A stretch of DNA of 64,000 nt from Chitinophaga sp. YR627 (GCF_900114995.1 NZ_FOUX01000003.1:620001-684000), one strand, 5' to 3'; counted from the first letter of the stretch, positions 53,140-61,977 are shown. Translations and numbers: made by a program. The notes: generated by a model not told the origin, from the letters alone.

Positions 53140-55551
53140 ATGATTAGAAACTACATCAGGATAGCATGGCGGAACCTTCAACGAAATAAGGTGTTTGCTT
53201 TTATCAATATCGGCGGTATGACGGTAGCTATTTGTGTTGCCTTATTACTGTGTATTGCGGCTTATCATGAATGGTCGTTTGATCAGTTCCATGCCAACAG
53301 GTCCTCATTGTATGAAGTGTACATGGAAGAGTCTTTGCCCAACGGTAAAACGGTTGTAGGAGCTAATCACCCTGCGCCGCTAATGGCGGCATTACAGCAG
53401 GAATGCCCTTCCATTAAACAGGCAACCCGATATCAGTCCAGTAAAAGAAGTGTAACCTACAATGGCAAAACCTTGTCCAGGGTGATCGGTTTTGCAGATA
53501 CCTCATTTTTACAAATGTTCAGTTTCCCTGTACGGAGCGGCAGTATTAATGCGTTGCGACACAGAGATCAGGTGCTGATATCTGAAGAAACCGCGAAGAA
53601 TATCTTTGGTAATGAAGATCCGTTAAATAAGATCATAGAAGTAAAACTCGGACAGCTGCAGAAGAGCTATACAGTAGGCGGGGTGATCGCTAATGTACCG
53701 GGGAATTCCAGTATTGATTTTGACATGCTTGTCAACTTTTCTTCCTTGCTGGAATGGTATGGCAATGAAAGCTCCTGGTCCTACAGTTCTTATTTCACTT
53801 TTCTGCAGGTAAAGGAAAATACGCCTGTTCCGCTGGTGCTGAAGCAGATGCAGGGGCTGGTGAGCAAGTATATGTCGGAGAAGTTGCAGGGGATGCAGCG
53901 GGATGGTGTACAGCCGGGTAAAGACGGACAGTTGTTAAGATATGGGCTGATTCCGGTGGGAGATATTCATTTTGACAGGCGAAGTGAATTTGCGGGCATA
54001 GGCAATTTTTACCCATGGTTACTCGTCATCATATCAGTGATGGTCCTGACGATTGCTGCCGGGAATTTTATCAATCTTTCTATGGGCCGTTCATTTACGC
54101 GGGCAGGAGAGATAGGTATGCGAAAAGCGCTGGGGGCGAAGAGGATGCAATTGATAGCACAGTTCTGGAGCGAGTCTTTCATCCTGTGCGGGATCTCTTT
54201 GTTTGTCGGTATTGTCCTGGCTTCTTTTGTACTACCGCAGTTTAATGAGCTGTTCAGGTATCATTTTCAGATGTCCTCTATATTTGGAAACATCCGTATT
54301 CTTAGTGGTATTGTTGCCGGTTTTCTGCTGATCACAGTACTGGCAGGCGGCTATCCTGCCTGGATGATCTCCCGGTTTAAAATGCTGGAGGTGCTGAAAG
54401 GTAAACTGAGCCTGGGAAGGAAGAGCGTTTTCAGGAATGTGCTGATCATCACGCAGTTCTCAATAGCGGTATTGCTGATCAGCTGTACGATCATTCTCTG
54501 GCAGCAGTTAACCTATTTGAGGTCCAAGCCGCTGGGTTATAATGAACATGAGGTGATCAGTATCCCTGTTAATTCAAGCTTATTGCAGCAGGGGTATGCG
54601 CTGTCCAGGTTGCGGACCTCTTTGGCAGGTGACCCGCATATTGTGTCTGTCACCGGATCGAATACTAATATGGGAGACGGGTTGGATGGTGGCCGGAATA
54701 GTGCAACCTATGGCTTTGATTATAAAGGAAAAGGGGTGAAATGTAACTGGTCGATGGTGGAATATGATTATCTTCAGACATTGGGGCTGCAACTGATAGC
54801 GGGGCGTGACTTCTCCCGTGAATTTTCAACAGATTCGAGTGCCGTGATCATCAATGAGCTGATGGCGAAAGAACTGGGAGAGAAGGACCCTATAGGGGCT
54901 GAAATGGAGGTAACAGGGAAGTTTCACGTGGTGGGTGTTGTAAAGAATTTTAACTTTCATTCCCTGAAAGAGGAGACCGGTCCGATGACTATCCAGCTGA
55001 TTCCCGGAATGAAACCAATGTATATTTTTGTGCGTGTAATGCCGGCAGACCTGCCCCTGGCGATGGAGAAAGTGAAGCAAGCCTGGCATACCATTGACCC
55101 TGACGGCGAATTTGAAGGCTCTTTCCTGGATGAAAATATTGACAGAATGTACAGATCGGAAGCCAGACTGGCGAAGATCAGTATAAGCGGCGCGGTGGTA
55201 GCTATTGTTATCTCCTGCCTCGGTCTTTTTGCGATAGCGGTACTTGTCATTGCGCAACGTAACAAGGAAATAGGCGTACGCAAGGTACTGGGTGCTTCCG
55301 TATCGGGCATTGTGACCCTGATAGCAAAAGATTTCCTGCAGCTGGTACTGGTCGCTATTCTTATCGCTACGCCTGTAGCCTGGTACCTGATGCGGGCATG
55401 GTTACAGGATTTTGCCTATCATATTGATGTAAAATGGTGGGTATTCCTGCTGGCAGGGATTGCGGCCATCGTGATCGCATTTTTCACGATAAGTTTTCAG
55501 TCGGTAAAAGCAGCTTTAATGAACCCGGTTAAATCACTAAAAACAGAATAA
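53140..55551 (+). CDS. FtsX/MacB-type ABC permease 5 of 5
   Basis: The 803-residue permease begins MIRNYIRIAWRNLQRNKVFAF. It has the first FtsX core at about 290-420 (AGEIGMRKALGAKRMQL), the second at about 685-795 (NKEIGVRKVLGASVSGI), and the end NPVKSLKTE. The second ATPase starts 3 bp after its stop, suggesting that this permease and ATPase 2 form a unit. Confidence 0.92.
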   Translation: MIRNYIRIAWRNLQRNKVFAFINIGGMTVAICVALLLCIAAYHEWSFDQFHANRSSLYEVYMEESLPNGKTVVGANHPAPLMAALQQECPSIKQATRYQSSKRSVTYNGKTLSRVIGFADTSFLQMFSFPVRSGSINALRHRDQVLISEETAKNIFGNEDPLNKIIEVKLGQLQKSYTVGGVIANVPGNSSIDFDMLVNFSSLLEWYGNESSWSYSSYFTFLQVKENTPVPLVLKQMQGLVSKYMSEKLQGMQRDGVQPGKDGQLLRYGLIPVGDIHFDRRSEFAGIGNFYPWLLVIISVMVLTIAAGNFINLSMGRSFTRAGEIGMRKALGAKRMQLIAQFWSESFILCGISLFVGIVLASFVLPQFNELFRYHFQMSSIFGNIRILSGIVAGFLLITVLAGGYPAWMISRFKMLEVLKGKLSLGRKSVFRNVLIITQFSIAVLLISCTIILWQQLTYLRSKPLGYNEHEVISIPVNSSLLQQGYALSRLRTSLAGDPHIVSVTGSNTNMGDGLDGGRNSATYGFDYKGKGVKCNWSMVEYDYLQTLGLQLIAGRDFSREFSTDSSAVIINELMAKELGEKDPIGAEMEVTGKFHVVGVVKNFNFHSLKEETGPMTIQLIPGMKPMYIFVRVMPADLPLAMEKVKQAWHTIDPDGEFEGSFLDENIDRMYRSEARLAKISISGAVVAIVISCLGLFAIAVLVIAQRNKEIGVRKVLGASVSGIVTLIAKDFLQLVLVAILIATPVAWYLMRAWLQDFAYHIDVKWWVFLLAGIAAIVIAFFTISFQSVKAALMNPVKSLKTE

Positions 55552-55554
55552 CCA

Positions 55555-56217
55555 ATGATACAATTAAGACATATCTCCAAGTATTATCCCGTTGGATTTG
55601 GTAAGAATGAAATATTAAAAGATATTGATCTCAGAATTTTCGAAGGAGAGTTTGTATCTATAATGGGCCCTTCCGGTTCTGGTAAATCCACCCTGTTACA
55701 TATAATGGGCTTGCTGGAAGAACCTAATCAGGGTGAATACCTGTTTGACGGAGAACCGGTGCATAAGATGAATGAGAAGAAACGTACCCAGCTGCACCGG
55801 GGCGCCATAGGATTCGTTTTCCAGGCTTATCACCTGATCGATGAGCTGACGGTATATGAAAACATTGAGACACCATTGCTATATAAGAATGTTCCCGCTG
55901 CTGAACGCAAGAGCCGTGTGGCCGATATCCTGGATCGTTTCAATATAGTAGCTAAAAAAGACCTTTTTCCCAGTCAGTTGTCCGGCGGACAGCAACAGCT
56001 GGTCGGTATAGCACGTGCGCTGGTAGGTGAGCCTAAAGTGATCCTGGCTGACGAACCAACCGGTAACCTGCATTCTGATCAGGCGAAAGAGATCATGGAG
56101 TTGTTCAAGCAACTGAATGAGAAAGATAAGATTACGATAGTACAGGTAACGCACTCCGAAGTTAATGCAGGTTATGGTCACAGGATCATACAGATCCGTG
56201 ACGGGAAAATCGCATAA
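55555..56217 (+). CDS. ABC transporter ATPase 2 with altered signature and D-loop
   Basis: The 220-residue ATPase keeps Walker [10 protein letters not shown] (38-46), Walker B ILADEP (Asp166, Glu167) and an H-loop His in VTHSE. Compared with ATPase 1 the signature continues [12 protein letters not shown] (Leu149 in place of Arg, Gly151 in place of Ala), and the D-loop is GNLHS with His173 in place of Asp. Such changes occur in ABC pairs where one ATP site is degenerate, so a heterodimer with ATPase 1 is a reasonable hypothesis. The gene begins 3 bp after permease 5. Confidence 0.93.
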   Translation: MIQLRHISKYYPVGFGKNEILKDIDLRIFEGEFVSIMGPSGSGKSTLLHIMGLLEEPNQGEYLFDGEPVHKMNEKKRTQLHRGAIGFVFQAYHLIDELTVYENIETPLLYKNVPAAERKSRVADILDRFNIVAKKDLFPSQLSGGQQQLVGIARALVGEPKVILADEPTGNLHSDQAKEIMELFKQLNEKDKITIVQVTHSEVNAGYGHRIIQIRDGKIA

Positions 56218-56230
56218 ATCAATATAGGCC

Positions 56231-56306
56231 ATTCCCGACGTCAGGTAATCTTATCAAGCAGTTGCGCACCAGCGTAGATCCTGATAAGATGTCCATCGTC
56301 GGGAAT
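56231..56306 (+). repeat. 76-nt nested inverted repeat between ATPase 2 and tolC
   Basis: The outer arms ATTCCCGACG (56231-56240) and CGTCGGGAAT (56297-56306) and the inner arms ATCTTATCA (56248-56256) and TGATAAGAT (56282-56290) are both perfect. Internal loops of 7 and 6 nt separate them, and the apical loop is 25 nt. No T-run follows. It could be an mRNA stability or processing element, a small RNA, or a remnant of a miniature mobile element. Confidence 0.75.
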
Positions 56307-56371
56307 TGTTTATCTGCAAGTATTTTACGCCCTTCATAAAGAATTTATTTATGTTATCATCACAATTATTA

Positions 56372-56379
56372 TATTTTTG
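56372..56379 (+). promoter_or_regulatory. -7 box before the TolC gene
   Basis: TATTTTTG matches TAnnTTTG and lies 7 bp before ATG 56387. A separate housekeeping promoter would let tolC and the second adaptor be expressed without the sigma-54 operon. The mRNA would be almost leaderless. Confidence 0.45.
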
Positions 56380-56386
56380 GAATGTC

Positions 56387-57745
56387 ATGAAAATATCCAA
56401 AATCCCGGGATTTCTCCTGGCGCTGTGCATTTTGTTTGCTAACTCTGCGGCCCTGAAGGCGCAGGACACCTGGACACTGCAACGCTCTGTAGATTATGCG
56501 CTTCAGAACAATATATCTATCAAGCAGCAGGATGTACAGAAACGATATGCGGCACTGACGCTTAAACAAAGTCAGTTGTCGCAGGTCCCCACCATTGGAG
56601 CCGGTGTGCAGGCGCAGATGGGTTCTGGTCGTAATATTGACCCATATACAAACGTTTATGTCACTCAATCTTATTTCAACATTGGTGGAGGATTGAATGC
56701 CAATGTTGATATTTTCAACTGGTTTTACAAACGTAATCTGATCGCCGCCAATAAATATGAGGTGCAGGCACAGGACCGTTTCCTGGAAAAGGCAAGGAAT
56801 GATGTTGCATTTAATATCGCCAGCACTTTCCTGCAGCTACTCATGAATATTGAGCAGGTGCATGTCAGCGAGTTGCAGGTAAAGTTGACAACGTCTCAGT
56901 TGGACAATACCAAGAAGCTGGTTGTTGCGGGTTCTGTTCCAGAGAGTAATCAGGCTGACCTGGAAACGAAGCTGGCGAGTGATAGCGTAACACTGATCAC
57001 GGCTCAGAACAACGTGATCATGTCTACCTTGCAGATGAAAGCGTACCTGAACCTGAGCTTTGACCAATCATATGTACCGCAGATACCGGAAAATATTGCA
57101 GAAATAAAGTTGCCAAGACTGGATGAAGTAGATCCGGAGATGGTATACAGTTCTTCTCAAATGACCAACCCTTTGATAAAAGGACATGACATGAGGATCA
57201 AATCCCTGCAACGCGCTTACGCGGCACAGAAAGGTTTATTATATCCCAGTCTCTCCGCCAATGGTGCGCTGAATACCAGTTTTACCAATGTGGCAAAAGA
57301 TGGGGCAACCGGGAAAACGATCAATTTTAATGAGCAGGTGAATAACAACTTCCGTCAGTCCGCAGGCCTGAGTCTGAATATCCCGATCCTGAGCGGATGG
57401 CAGCAACGTACGGCTGTACAGCGGGCGAAACTGGACATTACCAATCAGCAGCTGACAAAGGAGCAGGACCTGCAAACATTGCGTTCGGATATTTATACCG
57501 CCCATGCCAACGCGGTAGCCGCGATTCAGAAATTCTCCGCATCCAGCAAGGGTGTTGATGCCTCCCAGCGTGCGTATGATTTTGCGACAAAACGGTACAA
57601 CCTGGGTTTAATGAATACTATTGACTATATTACCACACAAACTAACCTGTTTAAAGCGCAGATCGATAAAGTATCGGCGCAGTATGAATACATATTTAGA
57701 CTGAAACTACTGGAGTTTTACAGGGATCAAAAGATCTCCCTGTAG
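56387..57745 (+). CDS. TolC-family outer-membrane channel
   Basis: From ATG 56387 (MKISKIPGFLLALCILF) the protein has 452 residues and a signal peptide ending near ALKAQ. Two repeats of the OEP fold follow, with the long alternating helices typical of TolC (WTLQRSVDYALQNNISIKQQ, FLQLLMNIEQVHVSELQVKL, AHANAVAAIQKFSASSKGVD). It forms the trimeric exit duct used by HlyD/MacB systems. An upstream start at 56306 would add 27 residues before the signal peptide and overlap both the inverted repeat and the -7 box, so it is rejected. The second adaptor follows after 32 bp. Confidence 0.92.
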   Translation: MKISKIPGFLLALCILFANSAALKAQDTWTLQRSVDYALQNNISIKQQDVQKRYAALTLKQSQLSQVPTIGAGVQAQMGSGRNIDPYTNVYVTQSYFNIGGGLNANVDIFNWFYKRNLIAANKYEVQAQDRFLEKARNDVAFNIASTFLQLLMNIEQVHVSELQVKLTTSQLDNTKKLVVAGSVPESNQADLETKLASDSVTLITAQNNVIMSTLQMKAYLNLSFDQSYVPQIPENIAEIKLPRLDEVDPEMVYSSSQMTNPLIKGHDMRIKSLQRAYAAQKGLLYPSLSANGALNTSFTNVAKDGATGKTINFNEQVNNNFRQSAGLSLNIPILSGWQQRTAVQRAKLDITNQQLTKEQDLQTLRSDIYTAHANAVAAIQKFSASSKGVDASQRAYDFATKRYNLGLMNTIDYITTQTNLFKAQIDKVSAQYEYIFRLKLLEFYRDQKISL

Positions 57746-57777
57746 CGGCTCCCTCCCTTTTGAAATAACGCCGTTTT

Positions 57778-59133
57778 ATGAAGAGAAAGACACTTTTCTG
57801 GATCCTGGGGATCATCATTTTGCTGATCGCTATTTTCGCCTTGAGCAATGCACGCAAGGATGACAGCATTAAAGTGGCTGTCGATAAGGCAGAAGATAAG
57901 AATATCATTGAGGTGGTATCTGCCAGCGGCAAGATATACCCTGAAACAGAAGTTAAGGTGAGCTCCGATGTATCAGGCGAAATCGTAGATCTTCCTGTAC
58001 TGGAAGGCGATTCTGTTAAAAAAGGACAGGTGCTGGCCCGCATTTATGCGGATGTTTATGGTTCTGTAAGGGATAAGGCCACTGCCTCCCTTAGTCAGGC
58101 ACAGGCACAACTGGCCAATACCGCCGCCTCTCTCAACGCATTCAAAGCAAAACTGGAACAGAGTAAATCTGCTTACGACCGTAACAAGGAATTGCTGGCA
58201 CAGAAAGTAGTGTCCCGCAGTGAATTTGAAACTGCCGAGGCGACTTACCGTTCTGCCCTGGCTGATTATAACGCAGCCGCAGAGCAGGTGAACAGTAACC
58301 GTTATGCAGTGCAGAGCGCGAAGGCGGGTGTGACGGAAGCAAACACCAATCTTCAGCGTACAACTATCGTAGCGTCTATGGATGGCGTGGTATCCCTGTT
58401 GCCGGTAAAGAAAGGTGAGCGTGTGGTAGGTACCGGACAAATGAGCGGTACTGAGATCATGCGTATTGCTGATCTGAATATTATGGAAGTTCAGGTGGAT
58501 GTCGGAGAGAACGATATTCCCCGTGTAAAATATAATGATACTGCTATTGTAGAGGTGGATGCCTATAGTGACCGTAAGTTTAAAGGTATCGTAACGCAGA
58601 TCGCCAGCTCCAGTAAAGGTGCTGCTACTGCCTCTGCTGCAACTACCTCTTCCGCAGAGCAGGTAACGAGCTACATCGTGCATATCCGTATTCTGGCGGA
58701 AAGCTATGCTGACCTGATCGATCCTGCCCATCCGAAGAACTTCCCTTTCCGTCCGGGTATGAGCGCCAGTGTTGATATCCAGACCCGCAGAAAGAATAAT
58801 GTATTGGCAGTACCTATTAATGCAGTAACTACCCGCGATGTGGTGGATAGTTCCAAAGCCGTAGGTGCGAAGAAAGAAGATCTGGCGGCAGCGAAAGAAA
58901 GCGGTAAGAATCAAAAAGAGGTTGTTTTTGTGTTGCAGGCTGATAAGACCGTACGTCAGACCATCGTAACAACTGGTGTGCAGGATGATGCGAATATTGA
59001 GATACTGAGTGGGTTGAAGCCGGGAGAGACCATTATCAGCGCTCCTTACTCCGCAGTATCAAAAGATCTTGAACAGGGAAAGAAAGTAAATGTGGTGCCT
59101 AAGAAAGAATTATTTGAAGGAACCAGTAAATAA
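57778..59133 (+). CDS. HlyD/MacA-type periplasmic adaptor, second of two
   Basis: The 451-residue protein has an N-terminal TM helix (about 6-24) and a lipoyl half (VSASGKIYPETEVKVSSDVSGEI). An Ala/Gln-rich coiled-coil hairpin (about 100-190), the second lipoyl half (IVASMDGVVSLLPVKKGERV) and beta-barrel domains follow. It is more MacA-like than the first adaptor and has an Ala/Ser/Thr-rich insert at about 280-297. Cotranscription with tolC (32-bp gap) suggests that it bridges TolC to the permeases. Confidence 0.93.
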   Translation: MKRKTLFWILGIIILLIAIFALSNARKDDSIKVAVDKAEDKNIIEVVSASGKIYPETEVKVSSDVSGEIVDLPVLEGDSVKKGQVLARIYADVYGSVRDKATASLSQAQAQLANTAASLNAFKAKLEQSKSAYDRNKELLAQKVVSRSEFETAEATYRSALADYNAAAEQVNSNRYAVQSAKAGVTEANTNLQRTTIVASMDGVVSLLPVKKGERVVGTGQMSGTEIMRIADLNIMEVQVDVGENDIPRVKYNDTAIVEVDAYSDRKFKGIVTQIASSSKGAATASAATTSSAEQVTSYIVHIRILAESYADLIDPAHPKNFPFRPGMSASVDIQTRRKNNVLAVPINAVTTRDVVDSSKAVGAKKEDLAAAKESGKNQKEVVFVLQADKTVRQTIVTTGVQDDANIEILSGLKPGETIISAPYSAVSKDLEQGKKVNVVPKKELFEGTSK

Positions 59134-59147
59134 ATATTTTAATAGTT

Positions 59148-59191
59148 AAAAAAGCGAACGGCTCTGTATGAACAGGGCCGTTCGCTTTTTT
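59148..59191 (+). terminator. Terminator at the end of the efflux cluster
   Basis: A stem of about 20 bp (59148-59167 with 59172-59191, one G-U) around ATGA ends in a run of six T. It is the strongest terminator in the window and closes the 18-kb cluster. Confidence 0.9.
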
Positions 59192-59485
59192 ATACATCCT
59201 CCTCTTCGTAAATTTCAAAATTTACTACTCCTGTAAGAAGGAGAATGGTAAATGCTACTTATTGGTTTTTTGTTCACCTGCGAGTGAATTGAGTATTTGA
59301 AAACTTGTCAAAACAGCCTGTAGAATCTGCTGTTAATGCACTCATTTTTATGTTTCGAGGTCGGCAGGAATGCCCTCCTATTGCATGGATATTCAATTGT
59401 TTAGGAGATGCGGAGAAAACTTAACATTGTCCTGTGTTAATTTAATATTAAATTTATGTTATCACATCAAATAAAGTTACATAAT
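59192..59485. other. Intergenic region with an 18-bp palindrome
   Basis: GTAAATTT (59208-59215) and AAATTTAC (59218-59225) form a near-perfect palindrome around CA. A smaller CTCCT/AGGAG repeat follows. No gene was recognised. The palindrome may be an operator for the histone-like gene or simply an AT-rich symmetry. Confidence 0.4.
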
Positions 59486-59773
59486 ATGTCAAGTACAGAT
59501 ACTGCGAAGCCGGCCAAACCTGCCAAGTCATCCCGAAAAGAAGCTCGCGACACCATAGAAAAGAAGCTGGACCTCCTGTTAGTAGATCTGAAAAATGAAT
59601 TAGGTGAAACGAAGTTCAAAGACAGAATCAAGAAAGCTGCAAAGCTGCTGAGCAAAGGACTGGACAAAAAGAAAAAGGCAGCAATTGTGAAGAAGAAAGC
59701 CGCAAAGAAAGCAGTAAAGAGTGCAAAACCAGTTAAAGCGAAAGCTGAAGCCACAACAAAAGCCGCTGAATAA
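59486..59773 (+). CDS. Lysine/alanine-rich histone H1-like protein
   Basis: From ATG 59486 the product has 95 residues. It has a Pro/Ala/Lys N-terminus, a short amphipathic region (TIEKKLDLLLVDLKNELGETK) and a long Lys/Ala tail with KKAAKKAV and AKPVKAKAE repeats. It resembles bacterial H1-like nucleoid proteins such as those of Bacteroidota and chlamydiae. It probably binds DNA non-specifically. An upstream start at 59456 would add 10 unlike residues. Confidence 0.7.
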   Translation: MSSTDTAKPAKPAKSSRKEARDTIEKKLDLLLVDLKNELGETKFKDRIKKAAKLLSKGLDKKKKAAIVKKKAAKKAVKSAKPVKAKAEATTKAAE

Positions 59774-59831
59774 ATAATTGTCATCCGCTTTTAGCTGCGG
59801 AATTCTTTTATTTCCTGGTAATAAATAATTA

Positions 59832-59871
59832 ACGGTCCGCCGGTAACAGTTAACTGTTATTTGTGGACCGT
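59832..59871. repeat. Nested palindrome before the GH92 gene
   Basis: The outer arms ACGGTCC (59832-59838) and GGACCGT (59865-59871) enclose the perfect 16-bp palindrome TAACAGTTAACTGTTA (59844-59859). The structure ends 24 bp before the GH92 ATG. It could be an operator, a leader hairpin, or the terminator of the histone-like gene, although no T-run follows. Confidence 0.6.
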
Positions 59872-59895
59872 CTGCTATATATTTAGGGCTTTTGT

Positions 59896-61938
59896 ATGAA
59901 AAAGTCGCTAATATATCTACTGAGCCTGCTTTCTCTCACGGCAGTTGCTCAGCAATCAGGTCAGGTGAATGTATTCCTGGGTTCTTCCGGGGATAACGGG
60001 CAAATGTCTCCAGCAGCTTCCTATCCTTTCAGCATGGTGAGCATTGGTCCGGAAACGTATCCTTCCACTCATACAGGGTATGAGTATTATGCTAAAGAAT
60101 TTCTTGGATTTACCCACAACCGTATGGAGGGCGTGGGCTGTCAGGGTTGCGGTGGTAACCTGCTGGTACGTCCTTTTCTGGGTGATGGTCCGGTAAAGGC
60201 GGATCTGATCAAGTACGAAGAACAGGCCTCTCCCGGTTATTATCATGTAGGATTTACCAACGGCATCAAAGCTTCTTTTACCGTTTTCAGGAATGCGGGT
60301 CTGCATCAGTACACTTTCCCTGAAGGAAAGAAAGGACTGTTACTGGATCTGGGATTTGCTCATGTTGGTCGTTTTGTGGCAGAAGAGCATACCATAGAAG
60401 GTAATGCGGTAAGTGGATGGGTGGAATCCAGAACCACCTGTAGTGCCGGTATCTACAGAATTTATTATTACGTGGAAACAGATCGTCCGGTAAAATGGAC
60501 CGCTACGCAGGCGCATGAATTGATCGCCAATGTTACGGATAATAACCTGGGCATAAGGGTCGGGTTATCTTCCGTTGGTACTGCTTACGCAAAAGCAGCT
60601 ATCTCTAAAGAGGCATTTGACGTGGTGCGCGGCAAGAGTGAAAAAGAGTGGAACAATATGTTAGGTCATATTAAAGTGAAAGGCGATCCTGCAAGGGAAA
60701 AGCTGTTTTACTCCCTGTTCTACCGTTCTATTCAGTCTCCCTATGTGGTATCAGAATCAGATGGCGCTTATGCTGCCACTAACGGTACTTTACAACACAC
60801 TAACAGCAAGATGTATAATGGCTGGGCAATCTGGGACAACTACCGTGCGCAGCTGCCTTTATTATCTATCGCTTTTCCGCAGGAATACCAGGACATGACC
60901 ACCTCTATAGCAGGTCTGTATGCCCATGGCAAAAAAGACTATGCAACACTGCATGAGCCTTCCATTACGGTAAGAACGGAACATGCTGTAGTCGTACTCT
61001 TGGATGCCCTGAAAAAAGGCTATAAACTTGATTTTAATGCGATCGCTGACTCCGTGGAGAAAGAGATCAAGGGACTGGATTATGCGCATCCTGATAAGGC
61101 GTTGGAATCGTCCTATGATGCTTGGGCGCTGGCAGAACTGTACTATGCACAAAAAGACAAAACCCATGGCGATCAGTATAAAACGCAGGCAGCGGATTAT
61201 AAAAAGTATTGGTTGAAGGATTTCCAGGATCTCACCAAACGTGATGTGGACCGTATGCAGGCAAGAGGGTTGTATCAGGGTACTATCTGGCAATACCGCT
61301 GGTTTGTACCATTCGACCTGAAAGGTTTGATGGAACTGTGTGGTGGTGAGCAGACCTATCTTTCCCAGCTGGATGAGTTTTTTGATAACGACTATTACTG
61401 TCATGCGAACCAGCCGGATCTGCAGGCGCCGTTTATGTATAACGTGACCAATCAGCCGTGGAAGTCTCAGGCGCTCGTTCACAAGATAGCTGTTGATACC
61501 ATGGTACAGCACTATTTTAATGATAACAGCCGTGGTATCGGTTCCGAGATCGGTCCGATCTATAAGAACCAGCCGGCTGCCTATGTCAGAACAATGGATG
61601 ATGATGCCGGTACGATGTCTTCCTGGTTTGTACTGGTATCTACCGGTATATTCCCTGCCTGTATTGGTTCGCCGGTATACTACCTGAACGTGCCTTTATT
61701 TGAATCCGTTGAATGGCAGTGGCCGGGTGCGAAACCGTTCTCCGTACAGGTGAAGAACTTCGGTCCTAAGAATGTATACATCAAAGAAGTGTGGCTGAAC
61801 GGCAAGAAACTGGACCGCAACTGGATCACCCATAGCGAGATCGCGAAGGGCGGTAAACTGGAGATTGTAGCCAGTGACAAACCAGATATGCAACAGGGCC
61901 TTAGTAATAAATGGATCGCAGATATTACCCGCCAATAG
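59896..61938 (+). CDS. GH92-family glycosidase with Gln at the catalytic acid position
   Basis: The 680-residue protein has a signal peptide ending near LTAVAQ and the GH92 pattern: GFTHNRMEGVGCQG, the NGWAIWDNYRAQLPLL segment, a YNVTNQPWKSQ segment and MDDDAGTMSSWFV (Asp568-570). GH92 enzymes are calcium-dependent, inverting exo-alpha-mannosidases. In most members a Glu precedes the conserved Gly-x-x-Trp-Gln-Tyr; here the segment reads YQGTIWQYRWFVPFD with Gln461 in that place. From memory, the same Glu-to-Gln change occurs in GH92 enzymes that remove mannose from mannose-1-phospho diesters, where no acid is needed. No other carbohydrate-active gene is adjacent, apart from the SusC-like receptor at the window end. 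Confidence 0.88.
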   Translation: MKKSLIYLLSLLSLTAVAQQSGQVNVFLGSSGDNGQMSPAASYPFSMVSIGPETYPSTHTGYEYYAKEFLGFTHNRMEGVGCQGCGGNLLVRPFLGDGPVKADLIKYEEQASPGYYHVGFTNGIKASFTVFRNAGLHQYTFPEGKKGLLLDLGFAHVGRFVAEEHTIEGNAVSGWVESRTTCSAGIYRIYYYVETDRPVKWTATQAHELIANVTDNNLGIRVGLSSVGTAYAKAAISKEAFDVVRGKSEKEWNNMLGHIKVKGDPAREKLFYSLFYRSIQSPYVVSESDGAYAATNGTLQHTNSKMYNGWAIWDNYRAQLPLLSIAFPQEYQDMTTSIAGLYAHGKKDYATLHEPSITVRTEHAVVVLLDALKKGYKLDFNAIADSVEKEIKGLDYAHPDKALESSYDAWALAELYYAQKDKTHGDQYKTQAADYKKYWLKDFQDLTKRDVDRMQARGLYQGTIWQYRWFVPFDLKGLMELCGGEQTYLSQLDEFFDNDYYCHANQPDLQAPFMYNVTNQPWKSQALVHKIAVDTMVQHYFNDNSRGIGSEIGPIYKNQPAAYVRTMDDDAGTMSSWFVLVSTGIFPACIGSPVYYLNVPLFESVEWQWPGAKPFSVQVKNFGPKNVYIKEVWLNGKKLDRNWITHSEIAKGGKLEIVASDKPDMQQGLSNKWIADITRQ

Positions 61939-61977
61939 TTTGGCCTTAGTTAAATGAAGTGATTGCTATATAAGCTG

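Noticed and set aside
57973-58914. 313-residue minus-strand frame opposite the second HlyD adaptor
   Set aside because: The adaptor on the plus strand has all expected domains. The opposite frame has no motif and no promoter.
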